Below, piece after piece: positions 52,443 to 61,323 of a stretch of DNA of 64,000 nucleotides (positions are counted from its first letter, which is position 1; each line of letters begins with the position of its first letter). Position numbers and translations under genes: made by a program. The notes beneath the pieces were generated by a model that was given only the letters and a program-made list of their open reading frames with translations, did not search any database and was not told where the DNA came from. The DNA comes from JBMOOG01 sp049324535 (GTDB lineage Bacteria; Pseudomonadota; Alphaproteobacteria; Rhodobacterales; Rhodobacteraceae): the NCBI GenBank assembly GCA_049324535.1, contig JBMOOG010000001.1, positions 1-64,000 on the forward strand, given 5' to 3'.

Positions 52443-53741
52443 TTGGCCCGCAAGAAACCCACGCCGCCGGGCGCGGACGTCCCGTCAGCCGATGAGGTCG
52501 GCGTGGTCATCGAACGCGCGGCCGACGACGCCTCGGCCGCGACGGACCCGGATCCCGAGCCTGTCGCCCCGATTGCCGAGGAGGCGCCGCCGGACACCCT
52601 GCCCGAGGCCGAGATCGTCCTGAGCGAGCCTCCCCGTCCCGGCCCCGCGCCGGCCGGGGAACCCGCGGCTGCAACGCCGCCCGTCGTCCGCGAGGACCGC
52701 CCGCGCCGGGGCGGCTTCTGGGGATCCGTCGTCGGCGGGGTCGTGGCCGCAGGGTTGGGCGCGGGCGCCGTGCTCTATCTCTTGCCCGAAGGCTGGGCGC
52801 CGAAGTCGGCCGATCCGGCCCTGGCCGCGCTCGAGGCGGACGTGCAAGCGCAGGCGGCCGGGATCGCGGCCCTGGGCGAGCGCGTCAAGGCCGCTGAGGC
52901 GGCGGCGGCAGCGGTGCAGGCGCCGGACATGAATGCCCTGCGCTCCGACCTTCTCGCAGCCCTTCCCGCGGCCCCGGACCTGACGGCGATCACCGGGTCG
53001 CTCGAGGATCTCACGGCGAAGATCGCCGATCTGGAAAGCCGGGTTGCGGCGCTCGAGGCACGCCCTGCCGGCGCGGCCGGGGACGGTGCGGCGTCGGCGG
53101 CGCTGGCCGCCGATGTGGCGGCGCTGCGCGACGAACTGGCGGCCCAGAAGGCCGCAGTCGATTCGGCGCTGGCCGAGGCGGCGGCGACCGCCGAGGCGGC
53201 GCGCAAGGCCCAGGAGGCGGCGGCGGCCGAAGCCCAGGCTGCAGCCGACCGGATCCGAACGGCCGACGGACAGGCGGCGGTCTCGGTGCTGCGGGCCGCG
53301 GTCGAGACCGGCGCGCCGCTTCAGCCGGCGTTCGATGCCATGACCGCGGCGGGCCTGACGGTGCCCGAGGATCTGCGCGCCTTCGCCGCCGGCGTGCCGA
53401 CCCTGACCGAGCTGCGGCAGAGCTTTCCCGACATGGCCCGGGCGGCGCTGGCCGCGTCGGCGCAGATTCCGGCCGACGGCTCCATCTGGGACCGCGCGGT
53501 CGCCTTCTTCCTGGGACAGACCCATGCACGGTCGCTGACGCCCCGCGAGGGCAGCAGCACCGACGCCGTGCTGTCGCGCATCGAGGCGGCCCTGGCCGAC
53601 GGCGACATCGCGATGGTGATCGCCAAGATGTCGGCCCTGCCCGAACCGGCCCGTGAGGCGATGGCGCCCTGGATCGATCGCGCGCGCGCGCTCGAGCAGG
53701 CGCAGCGCGCGCTCAAGTCCCTGTCAGCCGCCGAACAATGA
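52443..53741 (+). CDS. mic60: Mic60/mitofilin-family inner-membrane protein
   Basis: A 432-residue protein: acidic Pro/Ala-rich cytoplasmic N terminus, one membrane helix at about 92-114, a long Ala-rich coiled coil (125-300), and a C-terminal mitofilin domain (LRAAVETGAPLQPAFDAMTAAG to the end). The start is TTG at 52443 with AGGAGGT eight bases upstream. Alphaproteobacterial Mic60, encoded next to hemD and hemY, shapes intracytoplasmic membranes in purple bacteria and is homologous to the mitochondrial MICOS protein. Here the gene order hemD-mic60-hemY is exactly that arrangement. Confident by architecture and synteny. Confidence 0.88.
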   Translation: MARKKPTPPGADVPSADEVGVVIERAADDASAATDPDPEPVAPIAEEAPPDTLPEAEIVLSEPPRPGPAPAGEPAAATPPVVREDRPRRGGFWGSVVGGVVAAGLGAGAVLYLLPEGWAPKSADPALAALEADVQAQAAGIAALGERVKAAEAAAAAVQAPDMNALRSDLLAALPAAPDLTAITGSLEDLTAKIADLESRVAALEARPAGAAGDGAASAALAADVAALRDELAAQKAAVDSALAEAAATAEAARKAQEAAAAEAQAAADRIRTADGQAAVSVLRAAVETGAPLQPAFDAMTAAGLTVPEDLRAFAAGVPTLTELRQSFPDMARAALAASAQIPADGSIWDRAVAFFLGQTHARSLTPREGSSTDAVLSRIEAALADGDIAMVIAKMSALPEPAREAMAPWIDRARALEQAQRALKSLSAAEQ

Positions 53742-53751
53742 GAGTGGTGTC

Positions 53752-55218
53752 ATGATCTGGTCCTTCGCGAAGATCGCGCTCTTCATTGTCGCCATAGCGG
53801 CCCTCACGCTCGGCGCGGGCTATCTCGCCCAGTCCGGCGGCGGACTGCGCCTCACGCTGGCCAATGTCGAATACACGCTCGGCCCGATGCAGACGATGGT
53901 CGCGGTCATCGTCCTTCTGGTCGCGCTCTGGGTGCTGCTGAAGCTGATCGGTCTTGCGGTCGCCGTCCTGCGTTTCATCAGCGGTGACGAGACGGCGGTC
54001 AGCCGGTATTTCACGCGCAATCGGGACCGGAAGGGCTATCGTGCCCTGGCCGACAGCCTGCTGGCCCTGGCCAATGGCGAGCCGCGGCTTGCGCTTGCGC
54101 AGGCGCAGAAGGCCGAGAAGCTCCTGAAGGATCCGCAACTGACCGCGCTTCTGACCGCGCAGGCGGCCGAGGCCTGTGGCGACACGGCGCGGGCGGCCGC
54201 GGTCTACAAGGACTTGCTGAGGGATGAGCGGTCGCGCTTTGCCGGGGTGCGGGGGCTCCTGCGCCAGAAGCTGGCCGAGGGCGACACCGCCACCGCTCTC
54301 AAGCTGGCGCAGAAGGCGTTCGGCATGAAGCCGCGGCACGAGGAGGTGCAGGACGTGCTTCTGCAGCTCACCGCCCGCGAGGGCGACTGGAAGGCGGCCC
54401 GCGAGGTTCTGGGCGCCAAGGCGCGGCAGGGGTTGCTGCCGCGCGACCTGTTCCGGCGGCGCGACGCCGTTCTGGCGCTTCAGGAAGCCAAGGTGCTGCT
54501 CGACGACCAGAGTTCCTTCGCGGCGCGCGAGGCGGCCATCGCCGCCAACCGAGCCTCGCCCGACCTGATCCCGGCGGCCGTGCTTGCGGCGCGCAGCTAC
54601 ACCGCCGAGGGCAAGAAGAAGCTTGCGGCCAAGCTTCTGAAGAAGGCCTGGGAGGCCCAGCCCCACCCGGACCTCGCCGCCGCCTTCGCCGCCATCGAGC
54701 CCGACGAAAGCCCGCAGGCGCGGCTGCGGCGGTTCGCGCCGATCCTCGCCACCCGCCCCGAGGCGGACGAGACCCGGCTTCTGGCGGCCGAGCTGAACAT
54801 CGCGGCCGAGGACTTCCCGGCGGCCCGGCGCGCGGTGGGCGATCTGGCGGACACGCATCCGACGGCGCGCGTGCTGACGATCATGGCCGCGATCGAGCGC
54901 GGTCAGGGCGGCAGCGAAGCGGCGGTGCGCGGCTGGCTGGCCCGCGCGGTGACCGCCAGCCGCGGCCCGCAATGGGTCTGCGACCACTGCGAGAACGTGA
55001 TGTCCGACTGGGCGCCGGTCTGCGACGAATGCGGCGGGCTGGACACGCTGAGCTGGCGCGAGCCGAAGAACGCCGCGCGGGGGACCGCGATCAACGGCGC
55101 CGAGATGCTGCCGCTCATCGTCGGAGCGCTTCCGCCGGGCCCCTCGGGCGACCTCGACCCGGTTGGAGAGTCCGGCGGCGACGCCGGTTCCGATGCGGTC
55201 GCCGGGCGCCAAGATTAG
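53752..55218 (+). CDS. hemY: HemY-type TPR membrane protein with a C-terminal zinc ribbon
   Basis: A 488-residue protein with two N-terminal membrane helices (4-25 and 47-76), the HemY_N region, TPR-like helices from about 95 to 400, and a C-terminal four-Cys cluster CxxC-x10-CxxC at C410, C413, C424 and C427 (VCDHCE..VCDECG). The zinc ribbon resembles the rubredoxin-like tail of LapB/YciM, a TPR protein that controls LpxC turnover. The name hemY is from gene order and N terminus; it is not protoporphyrinogen oxidase. Start ATG at 53752 follows mic60 after ten bases. Confidence 0.85.
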   Translation: MIWSFAKIALFIVAIAALTLGAGYLAQSGGGLRLTLANVEYTLGPMQTMVAVIVLLVALWVLLKLIGLAVAVLRFISGDETAVSRYFTRNRDRKGYRALADSLLALANGEPRLALAQAQKAEKLLKDPQLTALLTAQAAEACGDTARAAAVYKDLLRDERSRFAGVRGLLRQKLAEGDTATALKLAQKAFGMKPRHEEVQDVLLQLTAREGDWKAAREVLGAKARQGLLPRDLFRRRDAVLALQEAKVLLDDQSSFAAREAAIAANRASPDLIPAAVLAARSYTAEGKKKLAAKLLKKAWEAQPHPDLAAAFAAIEPDESPQARLRRFAPILATRPEADETRLLAAELNIAAEDFPAARRAVGDLADTHPTARVLTIMAAIERGQGGSEAAVRGWLARAVTASRGPQWVCDHCENVMSDWAPVCDECGGLDTLSWREPKNAARGTAINGAEMLPLIVGALPPGPSGDLDPVGESGGDAGSDAVAGRQD

Positions 55219-55293
55219 GGCTACACAGCCACCGGGGTTGATGCTATCAGCACCGCGCCTGCGGGACTCGCGGTCCCGGCGGCAGAGAAGGAT

Positions 55294-55369
55294 GCCGGTG
55301 TAGCTCAGCTGGTAGAGCACGTCATTCGTAATGATGGGGTCGGGGGTTCGAGTCCCTTCACCGGCACCA
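55294..55369 (+). tRNA. tRNA-Thr (anticodon CGT)
   Basis: A complete 76-base tRNA. The acceptor stem GCCGGTG pairs with CACCGGC; the D arm is GCTCAGCTGGTAGAGC, the anticodon stem CGTCA/TGATG (one G-T pair) with loop TTCGTAA and anticodon CGT at 55327-55329, and the T arm is GGGGG-TTCGAGT-CCCTT. The 3' CCA is encoded (55367-55369). It reads ACG codons, a common threonine codon at this GC. It lies 75 bases after hemY. Confidence 0.97.
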
Positions 55370-55436
55370 TCCTTCTCGGAAACCGCCCCTGATCACCGCC
55401 CGAACGGTTCCTCGGCCCGCCCCGGCGCCCGGCGGA

Positions 55437-56588
55437 TCAGCCCACGCGCCGGCCCTGCACCCACACGCCCCGCACCGCGCCGGCCGGACCGATCCGACGG
55501 ACGCGGATCACGTCGGCGCGGGCGCCAGTCGCCAGCCGGCCCCGGTCGGTCAGCCCGGTCACCTCGGCCGGGGCGGCCGTCACCGTGGCGATGCCGCGCG
55601 CCGTGTCGCCCCAGACATCGCCCAGCAGCAGGGCGGCCGACAGGAGCGCCGAGGGGACGTAGTCCGACGAGACGATGTCGAGCAGGTCGGCCTCGGCCAG
55701 CGCCTGCGCGGCCACGTTTCCCGAATGGCTGCCGCCGCGGATCAGGTTCGGCGCGCCCATCATCACCCTGATGCCGTGGGCGTGACAGGCGCGGGCCGCC
55801 TCGACCGTGGTCGGAAACTCGGCGAACCGGGCCCCGTGGGCCGCGCTTGCGGCGACCTGCGCGGTGGTGGTGTCGTCATGGCTGGCCAGCGTGGCGCCAA
55901 AGCGGCGTGCGGCGGCCACCGCGGCGGCTTCGTGCGCCGTGCCGACCAGGGCCTTCAGCGCCTTCTGGCTGGCGACATGGGCCTCGAACTGGGCCTCGGT
56001 GAAGCCGCGCTTGCCCTGCACGTAGTTCTTCAGCTGGGTCAGGTCGCGGAACTGCCGCTCGCCGGGGGTGTGGTCCATCAGGCTGACGATCCCGATCCGG
56101 TCGTCCGGGCCGAACTTCGCCAGCTCGGTGATGAGGGTTTCCGAACAGACCTCGGCGCGCAGGTGCAGGAAATGGCTGATCCGCAGCGCCCCCTCGGCAC
56201 GGAGCGCGAGGATCTCGTCGGCCAGAGGGCGCGCGTATTCGCGGTAGTCGCCACCCCCCGTACCCGAGGGACCGAGCGAGCCCACCCGCAGCGCGTCGAA
56301 GACCGTGGTGATGCCGACGCTGGCCAGCTCCGCGTCATGCGCGATGATCGCGGCCGCATGGGGCCAGTCGACCTTGGGGCGCGGCTCGATGTGGCGTTCG
56401 AGGTTGTCGGTGTGCAGCTCGATCAGGCCGGGCAGGACCAGATCGCCCTCGCAGTCGATGCCGCCCGACGGAACCGCAGCGCCTTCCGCGATATCGAGGA
56501 TCCGCCCGTCGGCCATCCGGATCTGGCCGCGCAGGACCCCGTCCGGCAGAACGAGGGTCGCGTTGGCGAGAATGGTCTCGGTCGTCAT
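55437..56588 (-). CDS. phnM: Alpha-D-ribose 1-methylphosphonate 5-triphosphate diphosphatase
   Basis: Amidohydrolase-fold enzyme of the C-P lyase pathway: removes pyrophosphate from RPnTP to give the substrate of PhnJ. The 383-residue protein shows the family ELHTDNLERHIEPRP motif (His/Asp near the metal site), SLMDHTPGERQFRDL and FPTTVEAARACHAHGIRVMMGAPNLIRGGSHSGNVAA. ATG at 56588. It is last in the locus order and separated from phnN by the plus-strand DUF1045 gene. Complete. Confidence 0.94.
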   Translation of the reverse strand: MTTETILANATLVLPDGVLRGQIRMADGRILDIAEGAAVPSGGIDCEGDLVLPGLIELHTDNLERHIEPRPKVDWPHAAAIIAHDAELASVGITTVFDALRVGSLGPSGTGGGDYREYARPLADEILALRAEGALRISHFLHLRAEVCSETLITELAKFGPDDRIGIVSLMDHTPGERQFRDLTQLKNYVQGKRGFTEAQFEAHVASQKALKALVGTAHEAAAVAAARRFGATLASHDDTTTAQVAASAAHGARFAEFPTTVEAARACHAHGIRVMMGAPNLIRGGSHSGNVAAQALAEADLLDIVSSDYVPSALLSAALLLGDVWGDTARGIATVTAAPAEVTGLTDRGRLATGARADVIRVRRIGPAGAVRGVWVQGRRVG

Positions 56589-56644
56589 GATCGTCGGTCC
56601 TGTCTTGCGGCGCGCGCGGGGAACGGGTGCAATGGCACGGTCCC

Positions 56645-56660
56645 GTCACACGCGTGTGAC
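56645..56660. promoter_or_regulatory. Sixteen-base perfect palindrome (phnM / DUF1045 divergent promoter)
   Basis: GTCACACGCGTGTGAC at 56645-56660 lies in the 95-base gap between the divergent phnM and DUF1045 starts, the right position for a dimeric repressor. PhnF, the only phn regulator in view, is a candidate, but the motif in front of phnG is different, so a second regulator is possible. Confidence 0.5.
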
Positions 56661-56692
56661 ACCGTCGCGATAGCCCGTCCGCCATGCAAGCC

Positions 56693-57370
56693 ATGAAGCG
56701 ATTTGCCGTCTACTACGCGCCGCGCCCGGGCGCCTTTGCCGACCGCGCCGCGCGCTGGCTGGGCCGGGACTGCGCCTCGGGTTCGGACCTGCCGCAACCC
56801 GTGCTGCCCGGCATCCCGGATCCCGCGGCGATCACCAGGGATCCGCGCCGCTACGGCTTTCACGGCACGATCCGCGCGCCGTTCCGTCCGGCCGCGGGGG
56901 CAGGCCCCGACCGGATCGACGCGCGCCTTGCCGAGCTCGCGTCCCGGCTCGCGCCGGTCGTGTGCGACGGGCTGGCGGTCGAAAACCTCGACGGGTTTCT
57001 TGCGCTGACGCCCGAGGGCTGCACCGGCGCCCTGTCCGCACTGGCCGCCGCCGTGGTCGAAGGCACCGACGATCTGCGTGCGCCCCTGAGCGAGGCCGAG
57101 ATCGCCCGTCGCCGGCCCGAGAGCCTTTCGGCGCGGCAGCGGGCGCTGCTTGACCGCTGGGGCTATCCCTTCGTGATGGAAGAGTTCCGCTTCCACCTGA
57201 CGCTGACCGATCGGCTCCCGGCGGAACGCGCGGCGTCGGTGGCGGCGGTGCTGGGCGCGCATTTCGCCCCCGTCCTGCCGCGCCCTTTCGTGATCGAGGA
57301 TCTGTGCCTTTTCGGCGAGGACGCCGGGAACCGCTTCCATCTGCTGCACCGTCATGCGCTGGCCGGCTGA
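56693..57370 (+). CDS. DUF1045 protein, putative phosphonate-metabolism phosphoesterase
   Basis: A 225-residue 2H-phosphoesterase-like protein found in phosphonate loci: two HxT-type motifs in YGFHGTIRAPF and FRFHLTLTDRL. It probably hydrolyses a cyclic phosphate or related intermediate, such as the cyclic phosphate made by PhnJ, which remains inferred. The start is ATG at 56693 or 56684; neither has a good ribosome binding site. It runs opposite to all other catalytic phn genes, and its 3' end overlaps the phnN coding end by 19 bases. Confidence 0.83.
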   Translation: MKRFAVYYAPRPGAFADRAARWLGRDCASGSDLPQPVLPGIPDPAAITRDPRRYGFHGTIRAPFRPAAGAGPDRIDARLAELASRLAPVVCDGLAVENLDGFLALTPEGCTGALSALAAAVVEGTDDLRAPLSEAEIARRRPESLSARQRALLDRWGYPFVMEEFRFHLTLTDRLPAERAASVAAVLGAHFAPVLPRPFVIEDLCLFGEDAGNRFHLLHRHALAG

Positions 57371-57891
57371 AGCGCGACGAGCAGCTTGCGCACGCCTTCG
57401 GCCACGCTGCCGTCGTTGGTCACCACGCGGGCCGTGATGCCCTCGGGCAGGGTGAAGTCCGCCCGGTCGAGCCGCGCGCGGATGTCCTCTGCGGTTTCGC
57501 GGCCCCGTGCCGCCAGCCGGGCGGCCAGGACGGCGGACGGGGCGGTGACGAGGATCACCCCAAGGCCGGGGAAGATGCGCCGGGCCTCGGCCAGGGCGGC
57601 GCGGCTGCCGTTGAAGATCACGTCGCCGGGGCCCGCGACCTGATCCGCGGGGATGCCGTAGGACAGCCCGTGCGCCGTCCAGGTGATCGCGAAGGCCCCG
57701 GCCGCCTTCCGGGCGGCGAACTCGGAAGGGCCCACGCCCTCGAAGTCCTCGCCTCCGGCCTCGGTCGGGCGCGTGATGACCCGGCGGACGAGCCGCAGGT
57801 CGGGGCGTGCGGCCACCGCGGCACGGATCAGCGTGTCCTTGCCCGCCCCCGATGGGCCGACGACCGCAAAGGTCCGGGCCGGGACGGTCAT
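57352..57891 (-). CDS. phnN: Ribose 1,5-bisphosphate phosphokinase PhnN
   Basis: Guanylate-kinase-like enzyme that phosphorylates ribose 1,5-bisphosphate to PRPP after C-P cleavage. The 179-residue protein shows FAVVGPSGAGKDTLIRAAVA (P-loop), RRVITRPTEAGGEDFEGV and FAITWTAHGLSYGIP. ATG at 57891 overlaps the phnL stop by four bases. The 3' end overlaps the convergent DUF1045 gene by 19 bases. Confidence 0.92.
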   Translation of the reverse strand: MTVPARTFAVVGPSGAGKDTLIRAAVAARPDLRLVRRVITRPTEAGGEDFEGVGPSEFAARKAAGAFAITWTAHGLSYGIPADQVAGPGDVIFNGSRAALAEARRIFPGLGVILVTAPSAVLAARLAARGRETAEDIRARLDRADFTLPEGITARVVTNDGSVAEGVRKLLVALQPASA

Positions 57892-58571
57892 GCCGCCATC
57901 CCTGGCGCAAAAACCGTCACGTCCACCAGCCGGTTGCAGACCCGGGCGCGCGCGCCTTCGTCGTGGAAGATGCCGAGGATCGCCGCGCCGCGTGCCCTGG
58001 CCTCCTCGATCAGGGTCAGCACCACCTCGCGGTTGACCGCGTCGAGGCTGGCGGTGGGTTCGTCGAGAAGAAGCGCCGGATAGGGGTGGGCAAAGCCGCG
58101 GGCGATGTTCACGCGCTGCTGCTCGCCGCCCGAGAAGGTGGTGGGTGACAGGGACCAGAGCCGTTCGGGGATGTTGAGGCGCCGCAGAAGGCCGGCGGCA
58201 CGGTCGCGCGCCGCATCGGCCGGGGTCCCGAGCGCCAGAAGCGGCTCGGCCACCACGTCGAGCGTCGGCACGCGCGGAACCACCCGCAGGAACTGGCTGA
58301 CGTAGCCGAGCGTCTGGCGGCGCAGCGCGATGATCGCGCGCGGTTCGGCGCGGGTGACGTCGAGACCGCCGACGAGGATGCGCCCGCCGGCGGCGAGGTA
58401 GTTGCCCCAGACCATGCGCATCAGGGTCGATTTGCCCGAGCCGGACCGGCCGGTGAGCCCGACGCATTCGCCCGGGGCGACCGTGAGCGTCGCGCCCGCC
58501 ATGACCGGGATCACGGTGCCGCCCTGATTGTGCAGCGTGAAGGACTTCGACAGGTTCTCGATGCGGATCAT
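57888..58571 (-). CDS. phnL: Phosphonate C-P lyase subunit PhnL (ABC-type ATPase)
   Basis: ABC-type ATPase of the C-P lyase assembly, not a transport subunit. The 227-residue protein shows Walker A GRSGSGKST, Q-loop YVSQF, signature TFSGGEQQRVNIARG and Walker B LLLDEPTASLD, with the C-terminal H of IFHDEGARARVC. It is three bases after phnK and overlaps phnN by four. Confidence 0.93.
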   Translation of the reverse strand: MIRIENLSKSFTLHNQGGTVIPVMAGATLTVAPGECVGLTGRSGSGKSTLMRMVWGNYLAAGGRILVGGLDVTRAEPRAIIALRRQTLGYVSQFLRVVPRVPTLDVVAEPLLALGTPADAARDRAAGLLRRLNIPERLWSLSPTTFSGGEQQRVNIARGFAHPYPALLLDEPTASLDAVNREVVLTLIEEARARGAAILGIFHDEGARARVCNRLVDVTVFAPGMAA

Positions 58572-58574
58572 GGG

Positions 58575-59360
58575 TCAGACCTGAAGGACGGACGAGACGA
58601 GGAGCTGGGTGTAGGCGTGCTGCGGGTCGTCCAGCACCTGATCGGTGAGGCCCTGTTCGACCACGCGCCCCGCCTTCATCACCATCAGACGGTCGGCCAG
58701 CAGCCGGACGACGGCCAGGTCGTGGGTGACGATGACGACCGAAAGCCCGAAATCGCGGACCAGCCCGCGCAAGAGGTCCAGAAGCCGCGCCTGCACGCTG
58801 ACATCGAGCCCGCCGGTGGGTTCGTCCATGAACACGAGCCGCGGCCCGGTCACGAGGTTGCGCGCGATCTGGAGCCGCTGCTGCATGCCGCCCGAGAAGG
58901 CCGAGGGGCGATCGTCGATCCGGTCCGCGTCGATCTCGACCCGGCCGAGCCAGTCCGCGGCCTTGCCCCGGATGGCGCGGTAGTGCCGCGCGCCGATCGC
59001 CATCAGCCGCTCGCCCACGTTGCCGCCCGCGCTTACGCCCATGCGCAACCCGTCGCGCGGGTTCTGGTGGACATAGGCCCAGTCGGTGCGGGACAGCCGG
59101 CGGCGTTCGGTTTCGGTCATCGTCAGCAGGTCGCGCCCGTCATAGGCGATGCGTCCGAGGTCGGGGCTCTGGTGCCCGGCCAGGCACGACAGCAGCGTCG
59201 ATTTGCCCGATCCGCTTTCGCCGACGATGCCCAGCACCTCGCCGGGGTAAAGGTCGAAGGTGACGTCGGCGCAGCCGATCCGGGGGCCGTAGCGCCGGGT
59301 CAGGCCCTCGACCGACAGGAGCGGCTGTACGGCGGCGGCCCGGATTACGGTCGTGGTCAT
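58575..59360 (-). CDS. phnK: Phosphonate C-P lyase subunit PhnK (ABC-type ATPase)
   Basis: ABC-type ATPase associated with PhnGHIJ in the C-P lyase core. The 261-residue protein has Walker A GESGSGKST, YVHQNPRDGLRMGVSAGGNVGERL, signature FSGGMQQRLQIARN and Walker B LVFMDEPTGGLD followed by VTHDLAVV. It overlaps phnJ by four bases (ATGA). Complete. Confidence 0.94.
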   Translation of the reverse strand: MTTTVIRAAAVQPLLSVEGLTRRYGPRIGCADVTFDLYPGEVLGIVGESGSGKSTLLSCLAGHQSPDLGRIAYDGRDLLTMTETERRRLSRTDWAYVHQNPRDGLRMGVSAGGNVGERLMAIGARHYRAIRGKAADWLGRVEIDADRIDDRPSAFSGGMQQRLQIARNLVTGPRLVFMDEPTGGLDVSVQARLLDLLRGLVRDFGLSVVIVTHDLAVVRLLADRLMVMKAGRVVEQGLTDQVLDDPQHAYTQLLVSSVLQV

Positions 59361-60241
59361 CGTTCGGCCTCCGCTCCGGGGGCGAGGAGCCGACCCCGGT
59401 GGCCCGCGGCCTGGCGTCCGGCGCAGAAGTCGGTGTCCGAGCAGACGAACATCCGCCCGCCCGCGTCATCGGTGATGACCTCGTCGAGATAGCTGTCGGC
59501 CGCGCCGCACAGGTCGCAGTCGTGCGGGGCCTTGGACGCGGTGAAGGGGTGGTCGTCGAAATCGAGGCTCACGACCTCGGTGAAGGGCGGCAGCGCATAG
59601 ATCCGCTGCTCGCGCCCCGCCCCGAAGAGCTGGATCGCCGGGCTGTCGGACAGCTTGGGGTTGTCGAACTTCGGGATCGGCGAGGGGTCCATCACGTAGC
59701 GGCCCTCGACCTTGACCGGATAGGCGTAGGACGTGGCAATCGTCCCGTGGCGGGCGATGTCCTCGTAGAGCTTCACGTGCATGAGCCCGTATTCCTCGAG
59801 CTCGTGCATCTTGCGCGTCTCGGTCTCGCGCGGTTCCAGAAAGCGCAGCGGCTCGGGGATCGGGACCTGGTAGACAAGGATCTGGCCCTCGGTCAGCGAC
59901 GTTTCCGGGATGCGGTGGCGGGTCTGGATGATCGTCGCCTCGGCGGTCCGTTCGGTGGTGACGACGCCGGCCGTGCGCTGGAAGAACTTGCGGATCGAGA
60001 CGGCGTTGGTGGTGTCGTCGGCGCCCTGGTCGATGACCTTCAGCCGGTCCTCGGGGACAAGGCAGGCCGCCGTCACCTGCACGCCGCCCGTTCCCCAGCC
60101 GTAGGGCATCGGCATCTCGCGGCTGGCGAAGGGCACCTGATAGCCGGGCACCGCCAGCGCCTTGAGGATGGCGCGGCGGATCATCCGCTTGGTCTGTTCG
60201 TCCAGATAGGCGAAGTTGTAGGCGGTGTCGTGTGCGGTCAT
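59357..60241 (-). CDS. phnJ: Alpha-D-ribose 1-methylphosphonate 5-phosphate C-P lyase PhnJ
   Basis: Radical SAM enzyme that breaks the carbon-phosphorus bond and releases the alkane. The 294-residue protein carries the diagnostic CX2C-X21-C-X5-C Cys arrangement (CDLCGAADSYLDEV then FVCSDTDFC) that binds the iron-sulfur cluster and supplies the thiyl radical. The start is ATG at 60241, overlapping phnI by four bases. Complete and catalytic residues intact, so the locus should be functional. Confidence 0.96.
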   Translation of the reverse strand: MTAHDTAYNFAYLDEQTKRMIRRAILKALAVPGYQVPFASREMPMPYGWGTGGVQVTAACLVPEDRLKVIDQGADDTTNAVSIRKFFQRTAGVVTTERTAEATIIQTRHRIPETSLTEGQILVYQVPIPEPLRFLEPRETETRKMHELEEYGLMHVKLYEDIARHGTIATSYAYPVKVEGRYVMDPSPIPKFDNPKLSDSPAIQLFGAGREQRIYALPPFTEVVSLDFDDHPFTASKAPHDCDLCGAADSYLDEVITDDAGGRMFVCSDTDFCAGRQAAGHRGRLLAPGAEAER

Positions 60242-61323
60242 TCCGCCGCCTCCTGCATGGACCGGGCCTCGGCCCTGAGCCGCCGCACCAGCTCCAGCTC
60301 GGCCTGGAAATCCACGTAATGCGGCAGCTTGATGTGTTCGAGAAACCCGGTCGCCTGGATGTTGTCGCAGTGCATGAGAACGAACTCCTCGTCCTGCGCC
60401 GGGGCGCCGGTGAAGTCCTCGCCCAGCTCCTTCCAGCGCAGCGCGCGGTCGACGAGGCTCATCGCGATGGCCTTGCGTTCGTTCTGTCCGGCCACCAGCC
60501 CGTAGCCGCGGGTGAACTGTGGCGGCTCGGTCTTTGAACCCCTGAACTGGTTCACCGTCTCGCATTCGGTCAGCTCGATCTCGCCCACCTCGACGGCGAA
60601 GCCCAGCTCGGGGATCTCGACCTCGACCGGAACCCGGCCGATCCGCAGCTCGCCCACGAAGGCATGGGTCCGCCCGTAGCCGCGCTGCGTGGAATAGGCG
60701 AGCGCGAGGACGAAGCCCTCGTCACCGCGCGCCAGCGCCTGAAGCCGCAGGGCGCGGTCGGCCGGCAGGCCGAGGGGCTCGCGGGTCAGATCGGGCGGCG
60801 GCGCGTCCGACGGGGTTTCCGTCTGGATCAGCCCGTCGCGGTCGAGAAGTGCGCAGACATGCGGTACCGGCGCACCCGTCGCGCGCGCGGCTGGTGCGGG
60901 GGGAACCGGCTCACCCTCGGCGGCCAGCGCGAAGTCGAGCAGCCGGTGCGTGTAGTCGAAGGTCGGGCCGAGGATCTGTCCGCCGGGCAGGTCCTTGAAC
61001 GTGGCCGAGATGCGCCGGTCGACCGCCATCGTCTCGGTGTCGACGGGCCGGGAGACCGCGAGGCGCGGCAGCGTCGTGCGGTAGGCCCGGATCAGGAAGA
61101 CCGCCTCGATCAGATCGCCGCGCGCCTGCTTGATCGCCAGAGCCGCCAGGTCGGGATCGAAGAGCGATCCCTCGGCCATGACCCGGTTGACCGCAAGCCG
61201 CATCTGTTCCCGGATCTGCGCGACCGAGAGTTCCGGCACCTGCGGGTCGCCCCGGCGCTCTTCGGCAAGCCAGGCGTGCGCGTTGTCGATGGCGCGCTCG
61301 CCACCCTTCACGGCCACATACAT
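60238..61323 (-). CDS. phnI: C-P lyase subunit PhnI
   Basis: Subunit of the PhnGHI nucleosidase that replaces adenine of ATP by methylphosphonate. The 361-residue protein begins MYVAVKGGERAIDNAHAWLAEERRGD and includes ESEL-type ELSVAQIREQMRLAVNRVMAEGSLFDPDLAALAIKQARGDLIEAVFLIRAYRTTLPR and HCDNIQATGFLEHIKLPHYVDF. It starts one base into the phnH stop and overlaps phnJ by four bases. Confidence 0.95.
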   Translation of the reverse strand: MYVAVKGGERAIDNAHAWLAEERRGDPQVPELSVAQIREQMRLAVNRVMAEGSLFDPDLAALAIKQARGDLIEAVFLIRAYRTTLPRLAVSRPVDTETMAVDRRISATFKDLPGGQILGPTFDYTHRLLDFALAAEGEPVPPAPAARATGAPVPHVCALLDRDGLIQTETPSDAPPPDLTREPLGLPADRALRLQALARGDEGFVLALAYSTQRGYGRTHAFVGELRIGRVPVEVEIPELGFAVEVGEIELTECETVNQFRGSKTEPPQFTRGYGLVAGQNERKAIAMSLVDRALRWKELGEDFTGAPAQDEEFVLMHCDNIQATGFLEHIKLPHYVDFQAELELVRRLRAEARSMQEAAE

